DNA of 64,000 bases from Paramecium sonneborni (Eukaryota > Ciliophora > Oligohymenophorea > Peniculida > Parameciidae), in assembly GCA_905182985.1 (NCBI GenBank), contig CAJJDN010000028.1:413857-477856 (forward strand), given 5' to 3'. Both the position numbers and the translations under genes were made by a program. The notes under the pieces were generated by a model. That model did not search any database. It had not been told where the DNA came from and saw nothing but the letters and a program-made list of their open reading frames with translations. Within the stretch, counting starts at the first letter, position 1; every line of letters begins with the position of its first letter. Positions 13,087 to 25,553 of the stretch are shown here, piece after piece.

Positions 13087-13848
13087 ATGAAAATCAATTT
13101 AACTAAAACTGAATACAAAAATATATATGTACCAAATGATGATTCATACTTATTTTTGGATGCTTTAAAAGAAGAAATTTAATATTTTCCATAAAATGCT
13201 GTTGTTGTTGAAATGGGATGTGGATCAGGAATCTTGATAGGCAATGTAAGTAAACTATTGTAAGAATAAAACAATAGAGCTTTAATGTGTATTGGTATTG
13301 ATATAAATTATGATGCTTGCATTGCTTCTTCAAGAATCACTCAAGAAAATTAAATATATTTTGATTGTATAAACTCAGATGGATTTGAAGGATTGGCTTT
13401 AGACAAATCTGGAATAGACATTTTTATTTTCAATCCTCCTTATGTTCCAACTGAAGATGAGGAAGTTGAAAGATGCAAGAAATATTTTTATGAAAAGTAG
13501 AAATTATTTGCACAAGCCTATGCCAATAATATGAGAGGTCAGGAATTAGTTGAAGAAGTTTCTAAAGTGAATTTAATTGATTGTTCATATTCAGGAGGTA
13601 AAGATGGTATGTTAATAACTTGGAAAATTCTTGAAAAGGCAATCAAATTTATGAATCCTAATGGCATTATGTAAATTAAATATTCTTAACTTAGCTACTT
13701 GTTTGTAATTTAGGAAAATCCCATAAATGAAATAGTTTCTTTCTTTAAAGCAAAAGGTTATGAAGGCTTTATTCTTAAAAAGTAATAAAAATACAACGAA
13801 ATTTAATTTATATTAAAATTTGTATGTAATAGTGTTAATAAATAATGA
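13087..13848 (+). CDS. MTQ2: Mtq2/HemK2-type N5-glutamine (eRF1) methyltransferase
   Basis: An intronless frame of 253 codons. The SAM-binding motif I is VVEMGCGSG (about residues 38-46) and the catalytic NPPY is in IFIFNPPYVP (about residues 117-126). The N-terminal VYVPNDDSYLFLDAL and the late YSGGKDGMLI are as in Mtq2/N6AMT1. With Trm112, this enzyme methylates the glutamine of the GGQ loop of eRF1; the mammalian homolog also methylates histone H4. The target is of interest here because ciliate eRF1 recognises only UGA. A short Lys/Asn-rich tail follows the Rossmann fold. Function is inferred from the family; the motifs are directly seen. Confidence 0.9.
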
Positions 13849-14176
13849 ATGAATATCATAAATTTTTTACTCTAAGTTTTTTAAGAATTTGAAAGTTATA
13901 TTAATTTACTTTTATTTCTCTACTTGTTAATTTTGATGATTATTTATACAAAATCATATTAACTTTAAAAAAAGTGATTACGATTTTTAACATATATTAT
14001 TATTCAATAATTAGTGTGAAATTAAAAATGGTTTTTAAGTTAAATGAAAAGGAAACTTAAATCAATTAAACTTGAAAATTGTTTATTCTTATTTAATTTC
14101 TCTGCTATATCTTAGAAAATCGATAAACTTAGGTTTAAAATTATATAAAATAAATTTTTATATAATTCAAAAATAA
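13849..14176. other. intergenic spacer
   Basis: About 330 bp of A+T-rich sequence between the methyltransferase and Fip1 genes. No feature was recognised beyond an expected terminator and promoter. Confidence 0.5.
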
Positions 14177-15157
14177 ATGAATATTAGAGAGAAATTGTTG
14201 AAAGTAAAATAAGCTGTTCCTCTATATAAATTGTAAACACCTCAAGTTTTAAAGGAAGAATATTTAAATGCAAATTCAAAAAAATGGTTGACAAAAGGGA
14301 TAGATATTACAGATTACTTTAATTATGGATTTAATGATGCTACTCTAAAATTATATATTCAAAAACTGAATAAGTTAACTGATCTTAATTTAAGTAAACT
14401 GCAAAAAGAATATACTGCTAGAATAACTTAATAGAAAGCATTAGTTTTTAAGGATAATATTCCTATTGATTATGGAGGTCTAGGAATAACATCTGTGCCA
14501 GAGTGCTTACCTGAAGAAGTAGATTGTCAAAAAGAATCTTTGATTTTTTAAAGCATAGATTATGAAGGAGATTTGATATTTACTAATGAAACAATCCTTG
14601 AAATTTTTAGAAATTACAAATAATATTTAGAATAGCTGATTACAAAATGCAATTATTTTGATTTTGATTCTGTTATGTAGTATCCAAAAGAAGAAAATAA
14701 ATGGTAAAAGGAATTAGAAAAACTTTTAAGAAAGGATAGCAATCAACTTATTGATGATTTACAAGAAAAAAAAAAAATTAAACATGAAAAAAAGAAATCA
14801 AAGAAGGAAAAGAAGTAAAAAAAGGAGAAAAAAAAAAAACACAAAAAAAAATACTCTTAAGAAGATTCAATTTAAATAGTTCCATAATAAATTTTAGTTA
14901 GATAAGATTCTCCATCTATTGAATCAAAATCAAATAAAATTGAATATGAACTATAAATTGATTCTCTATCAGATCATTTAAGTTAATAACTTCAAGAAGA
15001 AATATAGCTTTCTTCTCCTTCTCCAATTCCAGAAATTCAATAATTATCGTTGCCTCCACCATAACCTTAAGAGCCGATCAGATAGAGAAATCATAATTGG
15101 CCTAGAAATTTAATTCATGGAATTTTATAAGGAAATAAAAATTAATAAAAAAGATGA
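14177..15157 (+). CDS. FIP1: Fip1-like pre-mRNA 3'-end processing factor
   Basis: An uninterrupted frame of 326 codons to TGA 15155. Residues about 38-56 contain the Fip1 signature (GIDITDYFNYGFNDATLK), the segment that binds the CPSF/CPF core. Downstream come acidic and Gln-rich stretches, a long Lys-rich run at about residues 198-230 and a Pro/Ser-rich C-terminus ending in a basic NWPRNLIHGILQ segment. Fip1 tethers poly(A) polymerase to the cleavage complex in the nucleus. The Fip1 motif sits nearer the N-terminus than in yeast or human. The stop lies 23 bp from the stop of the convergent polycystin-like gene. Confidence 0.85.
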
Positions 15158-15180
15158 TTAATATTTTAGCGTAAATTAAT

Positions 15181-17838
15181 TCAATTTTCTGTAGCAGAAT
15201 TTATTCCCTATTTCTCTTCTTAATCTATTTAAGGCTTATTTTACTATTAGGCATTTTATTTTTCTTCAGTAGTATTCTTTTTACTAATAAATAGTTAAGT
15301 CCAAGAAAACATCCAACTAAATAAGTCCCCAATAGAAAGACCTTGATCTTTATCTTAAGGATATCCATTTTTCATAATAACTATTCTAAAACATTCAATC
15401 AAGATTGCTTAAAATAATGAAATAATAAAGAATAACATAAAAAAATAGTAAAATAGAATTACTATCATTGAAACTATTGGAGAATAGTTTACAAATTAAG
15501 TAATATTTAATTATCCTTAAATCTATTGATTAATTAAATAATTTACCATAGTTAATTGACTTGCAATTGCTAAAGTAAAAGATGAATATTAAGGAAATAC
15601 ATTCCCATAAATTATTTAAAATACCATCACAAATCCTAAAAATAAAGGAAATTCTATAGCCAAAAAAGGTAACAATTCCTTAAAACTTTTGCTATATGTT
15701 AAAAAGATTATTGCTATTCTGTCATTTAATTTTAAAACATAAGATAATCTTAAAAACAAAAACATAATACTAATTGTTAGAAATAATTCTGCCTTTTTGT
15801 ATAAATCTGCCTCTAATTCCAAATGCTATAAAATATTTTATATCATTTACCACAAATTCAGATGAATTTACTAATTCTTAAGGATCTCTTCCTTAGAGTG
15901 ACTATTACAATGACATTGCAACAGAAATAATTGTTAACATACCAACTCCACAATTAAAAAATCCAATTTCCATTGTTACATATAAAAATGCAGGTCCTAA
16001 TTTTCCTGTATTAATTTGAATCTTATAAAATCGATATGCAACAAAAGCTAATAATATACTAGCCATTATCAATTTTGTTATATCAATTTAAAATAAACGT
16101 TAACCATCATCACCATAATATACATTAGGAATAAAGCCTGTTAATTCTGCTCTATAAGGAGTCAATTTATTTTAAGCATTTCTTTCTAATAAAAAGTTTG
16201 CCTATATCCATAAATTTATGCTAGGATTATAAATTACAAAATGAATAAATATTGCAGCTGTTGCAGCATCTAAAAACTATTCTTTTCTTAAGTCATTTAT
16301 TTTCTCTAAAAAAGCTTCTGTTGTGATATCTCTATTAAATTCTACAACATATCCTCCATCAGTATACGTAGTCAAGTTTCCTTTTGGGTAGTATTTAATA
16401 CCTAATTATTCAGCAGTTTAATATGAATAGTTTAAGAAATTTGATTTATTTGCCTTAGAGGAATCATACACAACATCAAAACAACTATTTTTTTGAATTT
16501 CATTAACATATTTTTTGCATTCATATAAATTACTTCTTAGAGTCCTTAATTAAATCCCTCCTATCATTTCATAATTAGAACGAAATGGGTTATCTCCTTT
16601 ATCAGAATTATACATTGTTGCTCCCAAAAAATTTTCCATATAATAATACAATTCAGGTATTGATGTAATTTTGTTATATTCTCCATTTGAATTTATTCCA
16701 ATTAAATTATTAATAAATGTAAAATTTAAATTAACAAATTTAGGACTTAAATAAGCTGTGTAGCTAAGTAAAGTTAATATTAAAATGACCACAATCGAAC
16801 TCAAAATTAAGCAATTCATATCATCTAAATCAAATTTCTATTCTTAAGCTTTTTCAGCATTTCCTTTTTCAAGTTCTTTTTATTATTGTGAAAACTCTTT
16901 TTAAATTTACAATTCACTAATATAATATTTTAAACCTGGAAATTTTTCAAAAAATAAATTATAGGTATCAATTGCTTTAATTCTATTTTTATGAACAGCA
17001 AATGCTCCTTAATAGGTAGCTTATTTATTTCCACCATTTATTTTGATGCTGTCGATTTATAAGCTATTTAATGCTGATCTCACTGTTTTTTTTTTTTATA
17101 ATAATAATGTAATTTAAGAAATATTGGAGATTCCTCTATTAGTAAAAAATTCAATAACTTTCTCCTTTAATTCAATCCTTGAATGGTTTTCATCAGTTAG
17201 CTCTAAATCATCCATAATTTCACTATCTTTTTCATCAAATTTTCTTAAATATGGAGCCAAATTCCAATAGTAAAAAGCTAATTCTTTTAAATTTTAGAAT
17301 GTTGTAGCTTAATCTAAACGAAATGATGAACTTTCACCTTATTCTATACCTTCTATAGTGTATTTGATATTTATAGTAGGATAGGGATTAATATATTCAT
17401 CTTTTTCTCCATTTTTCTTTCTATTACCTTAAAACTTAACCATCTATTTATTAGTTTGATCTAAATATTAGTTAAAAAATTCTAGCATTTGCATTTTTTC
17501 TAATTATATCTCTTATTATGGGGGTTTCTATATCTCTGACAAAGGTTAAACTTCTTTTGTAGTAGTTGAATGTTTAGAGGTAGCATGTCCTACACTTAAA
17601 CTTTAATCATTTAATTCAAGAACTTTCTTTTCTCTTTGCATTTTTCTTACTTTTTCCTATCTATGAATTTTAAGAAATTTACTTAAATCCAATTAATTTT
17701 CTCCAATCTCAAAGTATTGTCATTTTTTAGTTTCGTTATTTCCCTCTTTTTTGAATCAATTTCAGTATGAAGTTTATTGATCTCTCCCTAAAGACTTTTC
17801 ATTTAGTCTTGCAAAGACTCTCCTTTCTTTTCGGTCAT
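15181..17838 (-). CDS. polycystin-2-like (PKD2/TRPP) cation channel
   Basis: 868 codons after removing two introns (17657-17682, 26 nt, and 15826-15850, 25 nt). A cytosolic N-terminus of about 330 residues has an initial coiled coil. TM1 is CLILSSIVVILILTLLSYTA (about residues 332-351). A large extracellular domain of the polycystin type follows (FLGATMY, then GGIQLRTLRSNLYECKKY and FVIYNPSINLWIQANF). Several TM helices then lead to the last segment, YYFFMLFFIISLFQAILI. The short tail lacks an obvious EF-hand. Polycystins are Ca2+-permeable channels often found in cilia; here that would be the ciliate cortex or cilia, by inference. The gene starts 50 bp after the stop of the K+ channel on the same strand. 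Confidence 0.88.
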
Positions 17839-17888
17839 ATCAAATTAATTTGAATGTAGTTTTTTATTAATTTATTTTATATAAGTAA

Positions 17889-20391
17889 TCAAGCTTCATT
17901 GTTATTTGACTCTTAAAATTTTTATTTTCTAGATACAATTTTGGTTCTTCTTTTGAATTTTTAGAAATATTTTAAGATGTTTATTAAATTGTTCTAAATC
18001 ATATACTTTTCATAATTCTAAAAACTATCAATTTCTATTTCAGAGAAATTAATTTGAAAATAGTCAAGTTATGTTTTTGATTGCCTTTTATCTTCTGGAT
18101 TTATATTTTGAGGTATTTAAAATTTGCTAATTCTTCTTAAATTATTTGGATCAGCTGAAATACTTGGAAGTCTTGATTTAGAAATAATTTATGGAGTTAA
18201 ATCTGATTCATCTTTTCCTGGCCCTCCAGGTGATAACATTTCAATTAAGTTAGTTTCTAGAGGAATTTCTTCTTTTATTTAAAGTTTATTAAATTGTAAA
18301 GAATCATACATCAATACATCTGAGAAATAGTATTCTCTAGCATACGAAATAGTATTTTTAATTTCTTAATATTATTTTCTAGATGGTATATAATGATAAT
18401 GTCTTTAAATATATTTTCTAGATTATAATTAAGAAGAATTATGATATTTCCGAATTGTATTCCTCTTATTTGGTTAATAAGTTAATAATGGACAATCTAT
18501 TGTTTCATGTTTCGTGTATCCACAATAATAGCATTTTTTTTAAAGTAAAGAATAATCTTTATATAACAACATGGTATCCTTAATATTATAAAATTATTCT
18601 AGGTCTTTTTAATTATCTTTCAAGATAGATAGAAAAGCGTTTCTATTTATTTTGACAATTTATGTAAAACCAATACTCAAAGCATTACTCTTTGTTACTT
18701 ACTCTGTGAAGAATGAATATTCATTAAAACTACTATTTTATTTAAGTACTTAAATTTGAGTTTGAGATTATTCTTCTTCAATTCCCACTTCCCCTTAATT
18801 AATATAACAAAAACAGTATTATTATTCATTTTAATGATAAATATATTCGCCAGGAGCATAATTTTAAATTTTCAAATGTTGAACTAATAAATTTAAAGTG
18901 GTATGAGAAAAATTTTATTATAAAATCTTTATTTTTTGAATTATTTTTTGAGCAATATCTTATTTCATCTCTGCTTATAATCCTTTAGGTAAGTATGAGA
19001 TCGAACTTTCAAAATCATCAGAAGAATCTTATTCTCTTTGGTTTAAGTATTTAATATAATTTCTTACTTTTCCTTAAACTTATTGATCAACTTAATTTTT
19101 TTGCATGTAATTATTAATTGCTGATATCATCCTCCTAAATTATTATTGGTTAAAGATACCTGTAATTTAACTTAGAATCATTTATGCTTTTTAAAATATT
19201 TCCTATTGAATTCATAGAATAGGCAAAGATGCAACTTGAAAAAATCATCATAATATTAGATGTTAGTATTTCATAATTATTTCTTCCTGTTATATCTCCA
19301 TATCCAACTGTAGCCATTGTCATGGTAGCCCAATAAAAGGAATAATTATATTTAGTTGTGTTTGATTCATTCAGAAACCCATATTCACTTATCCAAGTTG
19401 TCTTTTCATCTTAAATGCCTAACTCTCCCACATAATGCCAAATACACGCCATATAATGAGCAACAAAATAAATCTATAGTATTAATATAAACAAATCTAA
19501 GAAATTACTAAGATTTCCTTTATTTTAATAACTATCAATATAATATTCAGTTTTTCTCATTAGAGATTTAATACAGCAAATTACCATAAAAATACCCAAT
19601 AAAATTAAGTAGGCTTTATTATTTATATTTTAATAAAAAATTAAGATACAAATCCATGTGATTAATTAAATAGCATCTCCAATTAATCCATTTTTTGTAT
19701 ACTATTTGAATATTTATTACCTATTTCCTATATAACTACCCTTATAAAATATTTCTCTATTCATTGAGACAATGATGTCAAGTAAAATCATAAAAATCAA
19801 AAATTCTCTGATTATATCAATATTTTAAGCAGATCCATAAAAACTTATTATAAAAGGTAGAAACCATAATTGCAATAATTGCTAAATAATCATCACTAAA
19901 TCCCATATTTTCATTAAGTTACTATAAGCTTCAAAAACTGGTAAGAGTGAACTTTGAGTTTTCTGAATTAGAGAATCTAAATTATTATTTAAGGAAAGCT
20001 ATTCAAATTATAAAATTTTGTCTCTAAAAATTAAAATCAATTGTTACTGATAATCTTTTGAAAGTATATATGAATTCATGAAGAGATTTTATTTGAATTA
20101 TTTAACTAATCTATTTTTTGCAGCTATTTGATGCAATTTTTGCAAAGGATTAGTATTTAGAAGTGTTCTTTTCATAGTTGGTTTAGCTTCAGAATTAAGT
20201 CGAATAATTTGCTGTTGTTTTTTTAATTCTGATTTTTCTTTATTAACTATCTCAGATTCAATTGAGCCTACTGATGAATCTGGCTGATTATTTGCAAAAG
20301 TATTTCTTAATGAAATCTATGGCCCTTATGGACTAGACAGATTCCAATTAGCGGATTCTTCTTCTATGCTGTTAGATTAACTGGATTTCAT
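17889..20391 (-). CDS. voltage/cyclic-nucleotide-type K+ channel with CCHC zinc knuckle
   Basis: 825 codons with one 25-nt intron (19135-19159). A polar N-terminus leads to six membrane segments starting near FEAYSNLMKIWDLVMIIQQL. The pore is WATMTMATVGYGDITG at about residue 360, a canonical K+ selectivity filter. An HCN/EAG-like C-linker (KGLQAEMKQDIAQKII) and a degenerate cyclic-nucleotide-binding fold (YAPGEYIYHQN...INQGEVGI) follow. No clear phosphate-binding cassette was seen, so ligand binding is doubtful. At about residues 611-624 there is an exact CX2CX4HX4C zinc knuckle (CYYCGYTKHETIDC). A long polar tail ends at TGA 17889. Ciliates have many such channels, used in membrane excitability and swimming behaviour. 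Confidence 0.92.
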
Positions 20392-20749
20392 AATAAGATA
20401 AAATTGAGTTTATGGATGCTTTTACTTAAATTAATTAACATGATATTTAATTATTTTAAGCAGATAGGTTGAGTTCAATCAAAGCTTCTCTTATAATCCT
20501 TTAGGTAATGGAATTTTTAGAATAATTTGTATAAATCGTTTATTAATGATTAGATTTCTTAAATTTTATTGAATATTAAAATGATAAGAGATATGAGCAA
20601 CTGGAAATTTATTAATTAGCTGTAATATCAAAATGTGATGATCTTTATTTATATATTATTATTACGGGGTAACTATTTAAGTTAAAAATGGAATACGATC
20701 CCCGTTATTTAATTTATTAAAGGGGGTAATTTTATATAAAAAGAGAGCA
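20392..20749. promoter_or_regulatory. divergent promoter region with a G+C-rich inverted repeat
   Basis: 358 bp separate two diverging starts (20391 minus and 20750 plus). In an otherwise A+T-rich stretch, ACGGGG (20664-20669) and CCCCGT (20700-20705) form a 6-bp inverted repeat with a 30-nt spacer. A further AGGGGG lies at about 20721. Function is unknown; a protein-binding site is as likely as an RNA structure. Confidence 0.4.
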
Positions 20750-21668
20750 ATGGATTAAAAAACTAAAGTGGAAGTATATTAAAAATATTATAAAGTAGAG
20801 TGATATATGTGATCATTAGAATAAATATTTTAAACAAAGTAAACCTTTACTATTAAGTTAAATCATCAATATAAGATTAAACTAACCTCGACCAGAAGAG
20901 CGAAAATATCACTCAGAAGCAATTAAATAAGTATAATTTTTTATAGAATAGTTGTAGTAAGCTAAAGTATTTAATGTGAATAAATGGCAGGAAATGATTG
21001 ACAAAGAAGAATTGTTCTAAATGTCATTGACTGGTCATTTAATTAAAGCAATTTAGCTTCAAAATGGTAATGCTGCCTTAAATAACCTCATTAATGTAAC
21101 AGAACCTTATCTCCCATTCTTAAGAAGATAAAATGGTAAAAATTTCACAGGTTTGGCTACAAGAACAGTAAAAGGATGTTTATCTGCTGTAGTTTTTAAA
21201 AGAAATGATGAATCAAGCTGGTCTGTAGATGAAACTAAAGTTGAAGAATTTATTAATCTAGCTAATAGAAAATTAACATAGTTTTTAGAAAAACTCAAAA
21301 AAAATTTTCCAAATTATGACTGCATAAAATAAGAATCAAATGGAAAAAAATCTAAAAAAAAAATTAAAGCTGAAGCTAAACGAGATTATGATTAACAAAA
21401 TAATCCTTTTTAATAATTTTTAGATTAAAAGTCTGACATGCAAGATCATATTAAGATTGAAAACAATTTTTAATCATTTGATTAAAATGCTACTAATAGA
21501 GTCAATTCAGATTGGCTTTATTCAATCAGTGACAATATATTTAAAAATCTTTAGTATATTAGATCAGGTGATAAATTAGATGATTAGTTTTTAGGAAACT
21601 TAATAGCCTTTTGCAACATGAAAAGTTAGTTAGATAGAATATAAGATTGTTCAAGATATGTTGATTGA
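20750..21668 (+). CDS. hypothetical protein, 290 aa
   Basis: Two introns (20795-20819, 25 nt; 20931-20951, 21 nt) join three exons into 290 codons ending at TGA 21666. The N-terminal part has NQPRPEERKYHSEAI, followed by a helical stretch (MSLTGHLIKAIQLQN) and a well-formed fold (LATRTVKGCLSAVVFKR, TKVEEFINLANRKLTQFLEK). The C-terminal half is Lys/Gln/Asn-rich. There is no signal peptide or TM helix, so a soluble cytosolic or nuclear protein is likely. I do not recognise the family. Confidence 0.7.
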
Positions 21669-23162
21669 TCTTATGATAAAATATATATAATCATGCTAAT
21701 TAAATAGTTTATTTTTTTTGCATTTTAAACTAATTCCATTGATTTTTATCATTTACATTATGATTGTAGTGGTACTTGTAATTATTTGGTTATATTTCGC
21801 TTGTAGATATACCTTTTAATAAAATTCAATTATAAATTGAATAATTTTACAATAAATTCCAGTATTAAAACATAAAATAATAGCTTTTGGACAACCAAAT
21901 TGAGACGAGTTGTTTTTCAATAAAATAAAAATTGGTCATTAGAAATTATACATTATTCTAAAAAAAGAAAATTATTTTATTTGATGGAAGTAATTCTCAT
22001 TTAGAGTAAATAATTTTAAAACTATCAAATTGCTTTAAAGAACTGATTAATTATTGTTAATTTTTATCTGCCTAATTATTATTTTTCAATGCAGTTTATT
22101 TTTATTTTGAGTATGAATTTACATATACTCAAATACAAAATAAGGTTAAGAAATACTGAAACAATAAAATTTTGCAAATTACTTTACTAATTCTAAATAA
22201 TTTATTTGACGTAGTTTGAATTATTAAAAAAATTAATACTTTTGAAGCCAATAATTCTTAAACACTAAAGCTTTATTATCCTAAAAATTATTTATTTTTA
22301 CAGATATTACAAAAATTACCTTTTTATTTAAAAATGTTGTTAGCATTTTGAAATAGACACACTTACATCTTGGGTTAATATCTATTTTAATATTATTAGA
22401 TCTATTTTCTTTATTTTTGAAGCTTAGATCATGACTAATAAAATATTATATCGAATATATAAAATTTATGGAATCTATCTTACTAATATTTTAATATCAA
22501 AATTTTTAATCTTTTAGGTTTAAGAAATAAGTCCAATGATCTGCTGCTATGTTAGATTTGTTAATGTATTTAGAAATAAAATTAGAAAATTTATGGATTA
22601 AATTATTTTTTTCAAACAGTTTCGTATTTTAATAATCTTAATAATCAATTAAGGGGGATATAGATTATAGTATTTTATCTTAGAGAAAATATAATAAAAT
22701 ATAGAAGGATAGCAAAAAATTTGATTATTATTTTATAAATTTATTTAAAATAAAAAGAGTAAGATGTAAAATTATATCATGATTAAGTAAGATTAATATT
22801 TATTAGCTTAGAATTTAATCTAATAATTATTTTTATATAAAATAAAAATTATGAGAGAAGGATTATTATAATTTTAATGTCAATAACTATGATTAATAAT
22901 AAAAATTTTAATTCATGTAACGTTGTATTTTCTTGAATTATTGTAAATTTAATTTGTTGTTTGTTATTTATATTTTGAATAAAAGTTAGTATCAAATTAT
23001 TTAATGAGTTCATTTATATTATGTGATTAACAATAAAAAAGAAGTTTGATTTCAAGCTTGGATATGATTTTTATTTATTTTGCAAGGAAAAAACTTTAAA
23101 TTGCTTTAATTTTAAATATCTGATAATTGCTTTTGCAAAATAATAATATTATATTTAGAATT
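21669..23162. other. long A+T-rich intergenic region
   Basis: About 1.5 kb in which I find no gene on either strand. This is large for this genome. It must include the HSF promoter. Poly-A/T tracts are common; no repeat, tRNA or mobile element was recognised. Confidence 0.5.
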
Positions 23163-24054
23163 ATGAGTGCTAGAACTCCAATACCTACTTTCATCCTAAA
23201 GACTTATCAAATGCTAGAAGTAATATAGTATTAGATATAATTAAAGGAACCTTAAAATGGCAACATTGTTAGCTGGACTGCATAAGGTACTGCTTTCATA
23301 GTCTACAATCAGTAGCTCATGGAGAAATAAGTGTTATAAAATTTCTTTAAGCATAGTAATTACTCTAGCTTTGTAAGGTATTAAATGATTATAAATACAT
23401 ACTCTAGATAGTTAAACTTATATAATTTCAAAAAAGTCAGATCGAAAGAAGGATAAATTTTTAAGCACAAATGCTTTCGAAAAGGAATGAAGTAAATTTA
23501 TTAAAAATAATGTAGATCCATGTTATAATTTATAAAAAGAAGAAATCAAGATGATTTACAGACATCTTAAATTTAAGAAGAACCAAGTAATTAATTCATG
23601 GTATTTTTATAGCTATCAATATTAAAGAGGAATAGAACTTATTTAAAGAATGTGCTCTTGATATAAAGGAAACTAATAACAAATTAAAAGAAGATATGAA
23701 ACTATTATAAGAAACTTCTTCCTATCTTATTGATTAAATGCAGAACTTAAATCATGTATGATAGATAATATAATAAGTTTGTTTACAATCAAAGTGTTGA
23801 TATAGAAGTTAAATTTAAGTAAGTTGGATAGATGTTGCATGCTATAAATGAAGAATTAAGATAAGAAAGTATTATTTTAACTTATTTTAGATAAAAGTGA
23901 CTCCTAAACCAATAAATTGTTGGGTGACTATAAAAACACAAAAGAATAAGAATTTCAAGAATCAAAAATTGGTTCTCCTAATCCATATGTTGATTATAAC
24001 AGCACAGCACTTAATCCTCTTGATTATGAATGCTTTATCGATTCGTTTTTATGA
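23163..24054 (+). CDS. HSF-type transcription factor
   Basis: Five introns (23220-23246, 23378-23407, 23587-23612, 23756-23777 and 23869-23890) give 254 codons. The DNA-binding domain begins at about residue 6 and carries all heat-shock-factor landmarks: PTFILKTYQMLE, NIVSWTAQGTAFIVYN, LQNFFKHSNYSSFVRQLNLY, then NFKKVRS and FKHKCFRKG. A heptad-like region follows (about residues 150-215, NNKLKEDMKLLQETSSYLI) and could trimerise, then an acidic Ser/Asn-rich tail. HSFs are winged-helix activators that bind nGAAn arrays. The gene is short compared with yeast or animal HSF and resembles the small HSF-family genes found in ciliates. Confidence 0.9.
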
Positions 24055-24429
24055 CATCTTAAAAACTCAAAAACAAATATATTTTTATAAATTGATCATT
24101 AACTTTCTATAATCTCAAAAATGATCTTCTGAAGTTTCAAATATGTAAGATTATATAAGTACGATAACTTCTCATTTTTCTATTTTGTATGTAAATGCTA
24201 TTATTTGATAAATATCTCAATCAAAATTATTTTGAAGTAATAACTGAATTGTTTTTTACTTTCAATGTAAAGCAATGAATAATTGATAGTTACGAAATTA
24301 AAAAATAACATAGAGGAGGAAAGATTATTAATAACACCTCGCTCAAATATATATATAATCTAAAAAGAAATATTTGATTTAAACAAAAACTTAAACAATA
24401 ATTTCTGTTATTTAAATTATATTTCATTT
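24055..24429. other. convergent intergenic spacer
   Basis: 375 bp of A+T-rich DNA between the HSF stop and the stop of a weak minus-strand gene. Nothing was recognised. Confidence 0.5.
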
Positions 24430-25553
24430 TCATTCCTTATTAATTGTGCTATATACAATATCACTAATTGTTTATAATCTATTTCCATTAATAGATATTT
24501 TTGACTTATCTTTCTTAATTTAATGTTATTTTAATCTTAGTTCTAGTAATTGATAGAAATTTATGAGTCTATTATCTTTATTTTTATTTTCCTGTAACCA
24601 TACGAATTTTGTTTCTTTTAAAGTTCTCCGAGACCTATCTTCTAGTTCCTTGAACATAGAAACATGATATTATTTAATAATTTCATTAACATCTGTTTTG
24701 ATGTTGTTTTGAATGAAATTATTTTTCCTTTAATTTTATTGCATAGATTTAGATTGAGTTTTGTTATTTTTGATGTAATTTTATCTTTACTTCTAAAAAT
24801 CTATTATCAAAGGAAGTTTAGTTGATTGTTATTATGAAGAGTCATAATTTTAGCTAAATTTTATGTTTTGATAATTAATCATTAATAATCTATTATATGT
24901 TAAGTACATATATTAAATGATCTGATGATTTTCCTGATTTTTAAAAATAAATAACTCGCCTGAAATTCAATTAATCAAATGAAATATATAAATATCTCAT
25001 CAAATCGAAAACATCCTAATAAGCATATCCATCCAGTGTGATCATTCTCATAAAATGATTAACTAAATTATTATCTAAAACATCAATTCCCATTTTATAC
25101 GGTTAGCTAAATCAGTTTATTACTTTAAAACAACTAACTTTAATAACTAAGTTTCCTTTATCCACAAATCTAGCTCTGATTTTTTTATTTTTCTTAATAA
25201 ATCTATTTGTCTTATACAATAATTTTCAAAATCAAACAATATATAATTCTCTAGACTTTTTTTTATGATACAAACTATTCTTTATTGACATGTTTTACTC
25301 AATATGGATCTACTGGATCGCTTATTGAATCTAAACATTATATGACAGTATGAAAAAATCTTAGATAAATATTCTTTTTAATTATTTTTTTAAATTATTG
25401 TTTATTTTGTAGATCCTTACTTTGTCAAAGTTTCATTTTTACTAAAATAAATAAAACTCTTTATATTATATATTATTATATAGAGAAATTCTAGCATACC
25501 CATTTCTAAATTCTGCCTTTCCTATTGGGAGATCCTATGTTTTTTACTTCCAT
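24430..25553 (-). CDS. possible hypothetical gene, structure unresolved
   Basis: Minus-strand frames are open over most of this stretch, from an ATG at 25553 to TGA at 24430. The last exon (about 24430-24840) reads well, with VNEIIKQYHVSMFKELEDRS and FYQLLELRLKQHQIKK. The first half also reads as protein (LLRKIKKSELDLWIKETQLL). The middle (about 24880-25110) contains in-frame TGAs that I could not remove with introns of normal size. One upstream intron would need about 41 nt. It is either a real gene with more introns or a decaying one. No family was recognised. Confidence 0.35.

Noticed and set aside
20664..20705. Possible tRNA suggested by G+C-rich arms
   Set aside because: Only a 6-bp inverted repeat; no D-, anticodon- or T-arm could be formed.
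23163..24054. CRISPR-like or transposon signals in gene-poor parts
   Set aside because: No regularly spaced repeats, terminal inverted repeats or transposase motifs were found anywhere in the window apart from the small HTH protein.
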